Assembly: GCA_036320915.1 (NCBI GenBank)
Contig: JAXBDG010000015.1
Span: forward strand, 558,001 to 622,000
Origin: Linnemannia elongata
Lineage: Eukaryota > Mortierellomycota > Mortierellomycetes > Mortierellales > Mortierellaceae
Length of the DNA: 64,000 nucleotides
Direction of reading: 5' to 3'
The notes below the pieces were generated by a model, which made no database searches, was not told the origin of the DNA, and saw only the letters and a list, made by a program, of their open reading frames with translations. Position numbers and translations under genes: made by a program. Of the stretch, positions 10,393 to 20,773 are shown piece after piece. Position 1 is the stretch's first letter, and every line of letters begins with the position of its first letter.

Positions 10393-13083
10393 ATGGGCAT
10401 CGCTATCGACTTCACCACAACAACCGAATTAACCACCCGTCCAACCTCGCTCCTGATACCCGAACTCATCTATGAGATTGAACGTTACCTCGAAATCCAG
10501 GACCTCGCCGCCGCCGCCCTGGTCTGCAGAGCATGGCATGAAGCATGGTCGTCCTCCCTCTACGCCACCGTCCGATGCCATATTCGTCGGACCTCTGCTC
10601 CCCTAGGTGTTTCCAGCTCACTCGACCCCACCAAAACAACGGCCTTTCATAGCTTTACTGCAGCCCCTCCCGCCCGTGACAATTATCAAGGATACGTTCA
10701 GCACAAATATTACTCCTTTCAGCAGCAACACCTGCATCTGCAGCATGGGCAGCATCATCAGTACATTCCGCCGTTTTTGAACTTTCAAAAGTATGGACGT
10801 TGGATCAGGAACTTGGAAGTCTCGAATCTATATTGCCTTCCTTCCGTCCCTCTGCTTCGCTCGACGGGAGGAGCAGCAGTATCGTCGCATTCATCTTCAT
10901 CTTCCTCGTCTTCGTTCTCGTCCGCCTTCAACCCTGCCTCTCTCTCCCTTCCTCCTCCCGTGCAGGACCATCTCTCCCAGATCCAAACCTGCTGGCATCT
11001 GATCCAGCTCGACATCTCGAGGACAGTGATGAGTCTAGAGAGACTGGATGATCTTCTGAGCTCACTGCCCCGCCTCAAAGTCTTCAAGTTTGAGGTTGTC
11101 AACAAGACCGAGATCGCTACTGCCAATGGATTGCACGGTGGTGGTAGTAATGCAGGTGGTGGTGGGTCACCAGGATCAAGCTTCCGTCGAGGATACATGC
11201 AACAGCAACCGTCGAGTCTCTTGCTCAAGAAGCCTAAGCAAGTCACCCTGGAAGGTTTGGAACCAGAGGTTATCCGTGTCATTGCTAGACGTCTGGGCGG
11301 TCAGCTTGAGCGGTTGGATCTTGTCTTTACGGTGACGGGACGGATTGGTCTTTCGACATTCCTGGAGCTCTTGAGCAACTGCCGATCGACCCTCAAGTCT
11401 CTTGCCCTTACTAGGGCCGAAGTTTATCAGACCGACTACTCTCGCGATCGACATGCTGCCATGGAGATCTCTGCCCTCCTTGCTAGTCTCCTTGGAACCA
11501 CCTCTGCCGCAACCACTTCCTCCTCCCCCTCAGCCAGCTCAACCACCTCTTCCCCCTCGTCATCATCTTCAACATCGTCATCATTACCGTCCTTCCCTCC
11601 AGCACTAGAGTGCCTCTCCTTCAACTCGTGCGCGATTCCAGATCGCGAGTTCGAGTGGTTTCTCCGACATGCCCCCCAACTGAAAGAGCTCAATTTGCAC
11701 GACTGTCGATTCCTAAACAAGCCGGCCGTCGCTGCCATCCTCCAGCATTCTCCCCTCCTCGAGACGCTCTCTTTGCGGTCTGTCCCTTATGTTGACGCTG
11801 ATGCCTTGAAACAACTATTTGAAACGATTCCAAGGAGTAGCATCGAAGGCGCTACTGCTGCTACTGCTTTTACCTCGCATCAAGCCGCAGGCTCACATGC
11901 GTCAGGAACAACAGCAGCAACTTCAGGGGTCAATGGATCAGGAGGTGCTGCTTCAACATTAACGGCGAGCAAGGAGACAACGGGTTTAAGACTGAAGAGC
12001 ATTCGACTGGCATACTTGCGACAATTGAACGACACCGTCATGGAGACGATTGCGCGCTATCAGGGGGCTTGTCTTGAGAAGTTGTCGGTCCAATGGTGTC
12101 CCCACGTCACTGATGTCGGGATCCTGCCCATCTTTATGTACTGCCAGCGACTTCAGGATTTGTCACTCTACCTCTCCAAGCCTACGCTCAACATCTTTAA
12201 GGATCTGACGGACGAGCCCGTCAACGGTGCAACTGCTGCTGACCCTGCGACTGCGACTGCGACTGTGGCGACGACGACGACACTTGCAACATCGACAACA
12301 TCGACAGCAGCAGCAGCAGTGGTGGGATCGCCAGCACCTGTCAAGAGGAGACTGTGGGCTTGTGCCAACACCTTGGAGCGCCTCGAGGTTGGTGGACAGA
12401 TGTTTGTGGATCGGATTCGGTCAAGTAGCGAGCACCTCCAACCACAACTATACCACCACCTGTCACCCAACCCACACCACATGCGCAGTCTATCCGGAAA
12501 CCAGGACCTGACTCTTGGCGGCACAGGAGGAACTGGAGGCAGCAACGGCACCAACAACGGAGGACCCATTAGCGTCACCAATATAACCACAGGAAACAAC
12601 AACAGCAATGTCATCCATGACCCATACTCGATCGCTCATCACCAAGGCTACCCAATGTACCACCTCTGGCGGTACCACCGCCTCAGCGACCCCTTCCGGG
12701 AACTGCAGGCACAGCTCGAGACCCTCCCGCGACTCAAGCACTTGGGTGTCCAGGCAAAAGGAATTGAACATCTGTTGAGGAGAGGGTTTGGCCCCAATGT
12801 CCACATCCAGTCGTTGGCGTTGTTGAACCAACAGGGGCGGGTGTGGAGTCCTGAAGAGATCCGGGAGATGTTCGAGCATATGCCTCATCTGCGGACGCTT
12901 GTCTGTGAGAAGAGTACTATCATGGCAGGAGGTAGTCAGAGTGGCGGTATTATAAGTGGTGGTAGTTGTGGCGGGCAGTTGAAGGGCGTGGACTTGTTGA
13001 AGCGACAGATGTGGATGCGTCAGATTTTGGAAGACCACCGTGTTGAGTTGGTGCAGTCGACCTTGTCACCAATGACCATTTAA
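10393..13083 (+). CDS. F-box / leucine-rich repeat protein
   Basis: Single exon, 896 aa, ATG in good context (AAAACCATGG). Residues about 18-58 form an F-box-like domain (LLIPELIYEIERYL, ALVCRAWHEAW), which in this family binds Skp1 of SCF ubiquitin ligases. The remainder carries irregular LRRs of the cysteine-containing type (for example LECLSFNSCAI, LKELNLHDCRF, LEKLSVQWCPHVTD, LQDLSLYL) that should bind the substrate. These are broken up by Ser/Thr/Gly-rich and Ala/Thr-rich low-complexity inserts (about 165-190, 370-405, 490-530, 615-645 and 705-735). The target cannot be predicted. Its stop codon is only 59 nt from the stop of the opposing gene. Confidence 0.88.
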   Translation: MGIAIDFTTTTELTTRPTSLLIPELIYEIERYLEIQDLAAAALVCRAWHEAWSSSLYATVRCHIRRTSAPLGVSSSLDPTKTTAFHSFTAAPPARDNYQGYVQHKYYSFQQQHLHLQHGQHHQYIPPFLNFQKYGRWIRNLEVSNLYCLPSVPLLRSTGGAAVSSHSSSSSSSSFSSAFNPASLSLPPPVQDHLSQIQTCWHLIQLDISRTVMSLERLDDLLSSLPRLKVFKFEVVNKTEIATANGLHGGGSNAGGGGSPGSSFRRGYMQQQPSSLLLKKPKQVTLEGLEPEVIRVIARRLGGQLERLDLVFTVTGRIGLSTFLELLSNCRSTLKSLALTRAEVYQTDYSRDRHAAMEISALLASLLGTTSAATTSSSPSASSTTSSPSSSSSTSSSLPSFPPALECLSFNSCAIPDREFEWFLRHAPQLKELNLHDCRFLNKPAVAAILQHSPLLETLSLRSVPYVDADALKQLFETIPRSSIEGATAATAFTSHQAAGSHASGTTAATSGVNGSGGAASTLTASKETTGLRLKSIRLAYLRQLNDTVMETIARYQGACLEKLSVQWCPHVTDVGILPIFMYCQRLQDLSLYLSKPTLNIFKDLTDEPVNGATAADPATATATVATTTTLATSTTSTAAAAVVGSPAPVKRRLWACANTLERLEVGGQMFVDRIRSSSEHLQPQLYHHLSPNPHHMRSLSGNQDLTLGGTGGTGGSNGTNNGGPISVTNITTGNNNSNVIHDPYSIAHHQGYPMYHLWRYHRLSDPFRELQAQLETLPRLKHLGVQAKGIEHLLRRGFGPNVHIQSLALLNQQGRVWSPEEIREMFEHMPHLRTLVCEKSTIMAGGSQSGGIISGGSCGGQLKGVDLLKRQMWMRQILEDHRVELVQSTLSPMTI

Positions 13084-13142
13084 AGTAGAGCATATACAAA
13101 AAAAAAATATTTATAAATGCAAAAAATGTTTATGATGTACAG

Positions 13143-15107
13143 TTAAAAAGGCAGGCTGCTCTTTTGCTTGGGTACCTGACTAGTACCGACATGCTTCTCT
13201 TCCTCCTCCTCCTCCTCCTCCTCTTCATCCTCGTCATCCTCCTCGTAATCATCCTCCTCATCCTCTTTCTCTTCCTCACCGTCATCGTCACCGTCAACAC
13301 CAGCACCAACACGAGGAACCCTATGCGGGTACTTCTTCAAGTTCTTGGGCAACTTCAAGAACCGTCCTCCCATCAATTTTGACAAGATAATCCCCGTGGC
13401 AACACTGACGTTCAAAGAATCGACTCCGGTGGGGGCGCTGGACAAGGTAGGAATCTGAATAAACGAATCGCACTGGTTCATGATCTGTTTCCGGAGTCCG
13501 TTTCCTTCACTTCCCATGATCAAGAGTGTTGGTTGGTCGACGCCAGTTTCGGGCCAGGTGTGAAGTGGGCGGTTGCGCTTGGATCCGTAGGTTACATGTG
13601 CGCCCACAACATGCCAGCCGTTCTCTTGTGATTTCTATAAGAGAAAATAACAACAGTAGAATAGATGGTTAATATAGGTGTACGACTGCAGAAGGTTGAG
13701 AAAACCGCGCCTGATCACACTTCACATCAAAACTAATGGTCCCTCCTGTAACATTTTGTCGTACCTTGATAAAGTTGACGAGACTAGAGACACCGTAGGT
13801 GGGTCGTTCCTCAAGAGCACCAGCACTAGCCTTTGCAACAACGGCCGAGAGAGGGGCACTGTTCTTGTGGCAGACTACAACACCATCAACGCCCATAAAG
13901 AGTGACGTCCGCAGGATAGCGCCCAGGTTCTGGGGGTCGACCACCTCGTCAAGGGCGATCCATACTGGGGGTTCGTTCTCCCGGGTCGAGAAATCCTTGT
14001 CCCGTCCAGCAGCCTTGTAAATCAGCTGGTATTCATTCGATTGGACTGATACAGGTCCTAATCCTGCGACCATTGTCTCTTTTAACTTGGATGCTTCCAA
14101 GATTACACCCTTTTAGTTAACATTAATGAGATTGAAGGGTTAGTGATTCGAGGTTGGAGTTCGAAGAACAAGCGACATAGCGAAGTAAGAACAATAACCT
14201 AGTTATTGCTACCTGGTGAGGACGCTGGCCGGACATTTCGTTCAACTGATGCTTGTCTGTTTTGACAACTGGGATGTTTTGCCTTTTAGCGAGCTCAATA
14301 CAGTCGGCTACTGGATCTTCCTTGCGCCTAAAGAACAAAAAAGAAACCAATTGAAGATGCGCGTTAGCTACGCATTCAAAGGGAAAGTTATTACAGGAAA
14401 ACGTTTATAAGTAAAGAAAAGGTGCTTCCTGCTTACTTTTTCCGGTTCTGGATGAGGGTATTTGAATAATACAGCTTGTAGGGGGTGCGGAAGCCATTGC
14501 TCAGGGCTGGAATGACCACATTGGGTGAATACAGATAGTCGTGTTCTGAAGCCATGTTTTGGCTGAGTCCTCCGCGGCGATCAGTGATGCTCGGATCGTA
14601 TGACCGGCCGCTTCCTCCTCGATGCGCATGGTCTCTGTTCCCGCTGTCGCTGTTGTATGAGCGAGGGGATCGCGATGACGGTGAAGAAGAGGTATCGAAT
14701 CGGTCACGAGAGGACGATTCTCGAGGCGGGAAAGACGGACGTCCAAACTTGCCCGAACTCCTGCTCCTGTCCTTATCCCTACCGTGATCGCGGTCGCGGT
14801 CGTTGCGGTCGTTGCTCCTGTCCAGCCTATCAAAGGGATCGTCACCACCTGCAGCCGACATCCTGCTGTTGCCCCTAGACAAAGATCGGCGGTCCCGAGA
14901 ACCAGACGTAGGTGTAATGTCTGTCCAGCTCGAGGAGTCCTTCATTATGGCTGCTGCGGCTGTGAAGTGTCGTTGTCCATCTGCGGTATTGGGACGTGCC
15001 AGTAAGAGGCGGATATAGGTGGATTTGGTGGCAGTGGTGGTGAGAGGTGTCCGGAGGAGCGATGAAGCGCCTCGAGAATGAGGGAAATTCCTGCAAATGT
15101 GTGCCAT
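13143..15107 (-). CDS. MRM1: SpoU-family rRNA 2'-O-ribose methyltransferase, MRM1-like, probably mitochondrial
   Basis: Four exons on the minus strand, 15107-14437, 14327-14213, 14109-13765 and 13634-13143 (540 aa); all junctions keep frame with GT-AG ends. The N-terminus (MAHICRNFPHSRGASS) is Arg/Ser-rich and could target mitochondria. A long Arg/Asp/Ser-rich disordered region follows (about 75-185). The substrate-binding domain contains DPVADCIELAKRQNIPV and the H-Q-G-V segment. The SPOUT catalytic domain has motif 1 DPQNLGAILRT, motif 2 LIMGSEGNGL and motif 3 LNVSVATGI. By family it would methylate the large mitochondrial rRNA, as yeast Mrm1/Pet56 does. The protein ends in a run of about 45 mostly Asp/Glu residues, which is unusual for the family. 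A nuclear-encoded non-mitochondrial SpoU enzyme is the main alternative. Confidence 0.88.
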
Positions 15108-15413
15108 TTCTTTTGCGTCCTTTGCTTATTCTTTGTCCCTTGTCTCCCTGTACTTAGTGTGCGTGTGTGGTTGTGGTTGGTAGAATGAGTTCCTTCTACA
15201 GTGAAAGAGTTGGGTTCAAACGTCAACCCACGTTTTTTCTCGTAACTCGGCTTCAAAAGGAGAAAAATGAAAGCTAAAGTGGCTTTGCCACAACACGCGC
15301 TGCTGTGACTGGAATGGCCAGTTTGCTGCTGCTTCTAATACTCCGCGTTTCGTCCAGCTCAACATCCCTCCTTTGTTTCCAAGTAAACTTCACACTCACT
15401 CATTCAACAACCC

Positions 15414-17061
15414 ATGTCCGATCAAGGAACGACCAAGAAGCGACCACTCGAAGAAGAAGCACAGGACACAGCTGCTTCTTTGTCCGATGGAGCAGGTGCA
15501 GCATCAACCGGCGGTCAGGAGGGCCGAGACGGCTCATCCTCAAAGAGGCCTCGCCCAGAGGAATCATCGTCGTCGTCCACTCTACCTGCAGGAGGTGCAT
15601 CTTCAACAGCGCCACCACAACCTGAACAACAACAACGCCCGCGTCCTTCAAGACCTGCGTTGTTCTTTGGTTCAAACATCCCAGACGATGTGGTACAAGC
15701 CGTCGCCGACTTCTTGTATGACCGCTGTCATGGCGAAAACATTGAGGTAAAAAAGAGCACCCAACATATGGCGAAGGCTTCGAAGACAAGCGTGCAATAG
15801 ATTCATGACGTGGTTTGTAACACGCTCTTAACGAATAACACGAATGTTTATTCATGTTCGTTCCTTGTGCATTGTGTTTAGATTGAGGCAAAGGTTGGAA
15901 TTTTGATAGACAAGATCACTCAACAGCGGATTCAGATGCCCGTCCAGAACGAAGTTGTCTTGCCAGAGACACACAGCAGCAATAGATGGTACACCTTTTC
16001 ATCAGACATGACTGTGGTAATTATTCAGATGAAAGAGGTCAAGGTTTTTAAACGATGTGGACGTGATAGATATCACTCTTGAGAACTGCATATTAATTAG
16101 CCAACGGATATCACCGTTCGATGCTTTTTTTTTTGCTCTGTAGGCACAACATGCTCACTTCAACAGGTGCTTGAACAAGTCAGTTGAGATGTCTCAGCAT
16201 TCAGAGTCTAAGGTACAATTCCAACGCCAGTGGTTTTTAGGAGCTGGATAAGCATCGCGATCGAGCAACGACAAGGACTCATCAGATCATATTTATTGTT
16301 GTATCTCAACGTACCTGTATAGGTGGCATACAAACATACATATGAGACAGATCAGTTCTTCACCGTCCAGGGCAAGAAGACTCGAGTCAGCAGAGATCAA
16401 AAGACCAATGCAGTCATCGGGACTATTCAGAAACGAAGGATCGCGGATCTGGACATCTTCTCACCCCGGAGACCCTTTGACTATCGTATCTCTGTCAATG
16501 TTGAAGAACCAGGTATGAAAAGTTCTTGGTTTTTTACTGTGAGCGAGGTCGGTCAACTTTTTTGCCAGGACTTCAGCATCGATACTTGAAGACACTTTCG
16601 CTTATCATAGTCTTTCGTATTATGTTGCAAATGCAATAGTCGCCCAGCCTAGCGGAAACCCAGAGCGTGAGCGCAAAAAGGACCGTGTCTCCTATCAACT
16701 CAACAACCTCAAGATCGATCTCACACAAGTCAAATCCAACAACATGCCCAACAACCCTGCCCAGCCACCCAGCTACAGTCAGATGCGGCCATCTGCACAA
16801 CAAAACCAACTGGACCTCACGCATGAACTGGAGATTGAGTTTGTCAACGCAGAGGAATTGGCCCGAGAACGTGAATTCCGGATAAACAGTCAAGGGAGAC
16901 AACCGGACCGGTTCTTGGAGATCACGGCGAACTTTATCAACAATATTCGTGGTCTGATCGCTCAGGGGCAGAACATCCCACATCATCCTCCTCAACACAT
17001 GCAGCAGCGCCCCCAGCAGCATCAACATCAACAACAATACCCACACCAGCAGAGACGATAA
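15414..17061 (+). CDS. CET1: mRNA-capping enzyme beta subunit, polynucleotide 5'-triphosphatase (Cet1/Pct1 family)
   Basis: Removes the gamma phosphate of nascent mRNA, the first step of capping, using the metal-dependent triphosphate tunnel fold. Exons 15414-15746, 15882-16016, 16144-16212, 16323-16512 and 16640-17061 (382 aa). The N-terminal 80 residues are disordered and basic/acidic. The core begins at ALFFGSNIPDDVV. The tunnel metal-binding Glu pairs are visible as IEIEAKVG (first pair) and HELEIEF (second pair). Arg/Lys-rich tunnel strands include KTRVSRDQK, KRRIADL and RKKDRVSYQL. The C-terminus is Gln/His-rich. The length is between fission-yeast Pct1 and yeast Cet1. It is divergent from the MRM1-like gene, with 306 nt between the ATGs. 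An ATG at 15314 in another frame could act as an overlapping upstream ORF if it lies in the leader. Confidence 0.92.
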
Positions 17062-17751
17062 TAAATCGCCTTGTTTTTCATCATCCCCTTCTTTTCTTTG
17101 CTATTTGTGCTGGTAGGTTTTCCTGCCACAAACATTGCAAGAGGACATCAACCATCACCCATTAACGGAGATTCAAACCTTGCAATTGAAGAAATTGAAG
17201 CCTTTTTTTTTTTTTTTTTTTTTTGTGCACAATGTTACTTCCCTAAAAACAACACAAAGCAGACATTCAGAAGTAAAGGAGCTACAGATCCAACATTTCA
17301 GTGCGTCGCTCACCTATTACAGTCCGGTCCGGAACCTGGCTCTCCACAACAATTGCCGTTGCTCTTCGTATCTGACATGAACGACAAAATAAAATTAGAC
17401 ACGAAGTTAAAATGGATCCTTCTCATATCTCCATCATTGATAACATCCTCTTTCCCAATAAACTCTCCGGCGACCGCTCGTCGGCGGCGCGTGGGTCCTT
17501 GGTCTCTCCAGGGCAGGTCCCATCGTCATATGTTGCTAGCGAAGCGCCACAGCAAGGAGGGACCATGCAATTAAAGACATTTTTTTTTTTTTCGTACACA
17601 ACCATGCAATTAAAGACAACCTGCGAAAACGGATCAAATTCTTGCACTTAAGGAAATGAGGCTTAGAACCACCAGTGTCGTTGTGCCGTAAGAACAAATT
17701 GTTCCAATAAAATCGATTAAGCATCCAATGGCAGAGCTCGTCGCTCTCATA
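17062..17751. other. Spacer with poly-T tracts, a short repeat and a possible gene relic
   Basis: It contains a T22 run (about 17203-17224), a short open frame starting at ATG 17412 (MDPSHISIIDNILFPNKL...) with protein-like composition but no recognised domain, and an exact 18-base direct repeat (17562-17579 and 17601-17618) flanking a T12 tract. Confidence 0.45.
17562..17618 (+). repeat. 18-bp direct repeat flanking a poly-T tract
   Basis: The 18-mer beginning ACCATGCAATTAAAG occurs at 17562-17579 and again at 17601-17618, separated by a T-rich 21-base spacer. It looks like a local duplication or a footprint of a small insertion upstream of the tRNA gene. Confidence 0.7.
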
Positions 17752-17824
17752 GCTCGCATAGCTTAGTCGGTAGAGCGTTGTGCTAATAACGCAAAGGCCG
17801 CAGGTTCGATCCCTGCTGTGAGCA
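17752..17824 (+). tRNA. tRNA-Ile(AAT)
   Basis: A complete cloverleaf without intron: acceptor stem GCTCGCA/TGTGAGC with one G-T pair, D arm GCTT/GAGC, anticodon stem TTGTG/CGCAA with loop CTAATAA (anticodon AAT, reads ATT/ATC after inosine modification), T arm GCAGG/CCTGC with loop TTCGATC, discriminator A. Box A (TAGCTTAGTCGG) and box B (GGTTCGATCCC) match RNA polymerase III promoters, and a TTTT terminator follows at 17830-17833. It is convergent with the PP2C gene. Confidence 0.96.
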
Positions 17825-17980
17825 TTCTCTTTTGCCTCCGCAGACAATCTTTTTTGCAGAGGACCATGCGGATGAGGATTGGCATTGTCTTCATTGTTGT
17901 ATTCAAACGGTGTGGAATAAAGACGTATCAATGCCGAGGGTTCCTTTTCTTTCTTTATTTTTTTTTTTTTTGTATGATTC

Positions 17981-20773
17981 TTAACGGATGGGAGTGAGTC
18001 CCTGGGTAGCATCTTGAGCGTCCGACAAAGCCATTTTGGTATCTTGCCGTCCAAAGAACACCACTGTCACTAGAGCACACATTTATCGCGTCAGCAAAGA
18101 AGGTTAGTACGCATGAACTATCCTCTCAGACATAAAGCTCTTAATCCAAAACATAAAGAACAAAACAGCATACCAGTGATATCGTCGCGGTGTTGACGGC
18201 TTTGAGGCGACGGAATCAATAGTGTTGCGGCCAATCTGTCATCATCAGCGCCACCGAGCGCGTTACGGATAAGGTGTGTTGACGCGTTGGCTTGGTCTCT
18301 GTATGTGAATTTTCGTACTTGCCTTGCAGGGCCTTTGGGCCACAGGCCAGCTGGTGTGAGTTCTTCCTCTTCTTCCTCCTGCTGTTGTTGTTTCTGAGCG
18401 GGAGCGACCTGTGAGCCTGTCGCTGCGGCAGGAGATGCTGCTGCCAGGCGTTTAGCCTTAACCTGCCGTCTGTACGCCAGAATGGCTTCCTGATCCAGGA
18501 CCATTTCATCATGCCCAGTCTTGCCATCCAACAGTTGTCCAACCAACTGAACAGCTTCATCCGATGTCAGTTTATCCCACAGTCCATCTGTCGCCATGAT
18601 CATAAACCGGTCCTCGGGACGGAGCTTGTGATGACGGACTGTGGGCTTTGCAGTAACATAGGGAGGGGTATTGTAGTTGGGTCGGGGCTCGCGGTAGGCT
18701 GGGAAGAGACTGAAGACCTTGTCCTGGATTTCTTTTGTCCATTTGTAACGCGCATCTCCGAATGCGCGTGTTGGTTCTATTTGGTGCAAGAAATGAGAAG
18801 AATTGAAGGTTAGAATTTTAAGTGCTATGGATCAAAGTCCAAGAAGTACAAAAGAAATGAGGCAAATGAGACGAAGGAAAGCAATGATACTAGCAATAAA
18901 ATTTACCGAGACCGCCAAGGACACGACCACGCCGGACGACAGTTAACTCTTCACCAGGATGCTCCTCCTGTAACCTCTTGACCTCCCACGGATTACGTCC
19001 AGTCTGATCAAACGACAGCGGAACAGCTCTCCAGACATGTCCTCGTCCATCAGCCGTAGGCTCACGTACACCCATGACAGCTCGACTGTCGCCCACACAG
19101 GCCACATAGAGATCATTTTCTCTCGAGTCGATATAAGCCATCAGCGCACAGGATCCAGAAATGGCGGGAAGGAGTGATGAGCATGCGAGAGGTCGAGATG
19201 AATGCTCCAGGACTCTTTTCACAGAATCCTGAACGATCCTCTGGTCCAGTTTCAGAAACCCACGTTCAATCGCCTCTGAGATAGCCTGGGAGTCCCAAGG
19301 GTTGCGGACAAGATTAATTTCCTTGGAGATAGATGGGGCCAACTCCTGGGCCACCTTTTGGGAACAGCACCAGCCCGAGTGTCCGTCAAATACGCCAAAG
19401 AAGAACCGCTCCGGTTCGTTTTCGTCGCCATGATAGTTGTAGTTGCGGATGAAATGTTGTGACATGTCGTCCTCAATCGGGTAGTTGGACGCGACTTGGT
19501 TGAGTGTATATCCGAGGACGACATTCCGAGACCGTGGTACCATGTAGCCTGGATCCTCTTTCCGCCTCTTGGTGTCCCGTTGTGGTGGGACGATTTTGAA
19601 CGATCGCTGGTTCTTTCCGAGTCGTTTCTCCACGGCCTCGGGTGTCAACATCCTGAGGTCCTTTTCCGAGGCCTGTAATCCCTGCGACACCAATCCTGTC
19701 TTCAAATCCTTTGGAACGCTACCACCAGCTTCAATACCACCCATCCCAAAAGCCATTGTACCCGGAGCAGCTAAGGTTCCTCTACCACCACCACCACTAC
19801 CTCCAATCCAAGAATCCGGCCACGCAAGAGACTCACGCCCCTTCTTCTTTTCCATCCAAGGCGGGTCCTCCCCCGTATCCAACAGCTTCTCCCGAATCCT
19901 CCAAAAGTCCTCCCGGACCCTCTTCCACTCTTCCTTCTTCTTGATCTTGAAATGGTAGAATCCATAGGCTCCACAAACGACCATAATCCCCACAACGAAC
20001 GCCTTCCGTGCAGCATCCTCCAGATGTAACTGTAGCATCCAGGGCATCCAGTGGTGGTTCCATTGACTCCACCAGGGGTTGTTGAATCCACCGGGTCCAT
20101 GTTGATGGTGATCTCGTGGATTGAATCCTCCTCCGCCTCCTCGATGGTGGCCATGGTCCCGAGCATGGTTATGCATTTGTTGTTGACGGATGTAGTGCCA
20201 GAACCGTTGGCGATAGAGATAGTGCTGGCGGTGGTGACCTGGCTGAACAAAGTCTTCGTATCGGAGGCGACTTGATCGTCCTTGTGCCTGTTGTTGTTGT
20301 GAGTGCTGCTGGTGTTGGTGGTTATCCCTGTCCTCGCGACGACGCCTGTCGTGCTTATCCCGCTTGTAGTAGTAAGGGTCATGATGGCGACCATGGCGGT
20401 CGCAGTCGCGGCCTCGCTTCAATGGCGTAATACGACTCGTGAAAGGAGCTGAGGAACCGGTAGCTGCTGATGCGCCAGTTGACGCTGTTGAAGTTGTCGA
20501 AACGTCGCTGAAGACAGCCTTGGTGGCTTTCCGTCGAATCTTCTTAGTCTGATTGACGTCCAAGACGTGATGAGAACGGGGGGACTCGGAAGAACGGACT
20601 GTGGTCGAGGTGGAAAAGGCGTATGTCGAATGTGCTGTTGGTCGTCGACAGGGTGGGATTCCATGAGGCTTTGTTGTGTGAGACTGGATCCTTGACCATG
20701 TCGACAACGACATCACTGTTGTCCTTCTGGGAGACGGCACGAACGCCGCTGACGCAAGTCGACTGAGTGACAT
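17981..20773 (-). CDS. PTC5: Mitochondrial PP2C phosphatase, PTC5 / pyruvate dehydrogenase phosphatase type
   Basis: Exons on the minus strand are 20773-18907, 18776-18174 and 18069-17981 (852 aa). The joins restore RVLGGLEPTRAFGDARYKW and DDITVTVVFFG, both PP2C hallmarks. The N-terminus (MSLSRLASAAFVPSPRR) looks like a mitochondrial presequence, and one membrane segment lies at about 258-275, before a basic stop. Catalytic motifs: the acidic pair in PIEDD (432-436), VFDGHSG (461-467), GDSRA (561-565), ATDGLWD (684-690) and the terminal DDIT. By family it dephosphorylates the pyruvate dehydrogenase E1 alpha subunit in mitochondria. Odd features are a His/Arg/Gln-rich region (about 120-245) and a poly-Q/E insert within the phosphatase domain (about 755-775). 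Other Ptc5/Ptc6-type roles are possible. Confidence 0.92.

Noticed and set aside
15205..15235. Box-B-like GGTTCAAACG considered as a tRNA
   Set aside because: No cloverleaf and no box A upstream.
17536..18054. Minus-strand frame running across the tRNA gene
   Set aside because: It translates the tRNA and the last PP2C exon out of frame; the tRNA fold is decisive.
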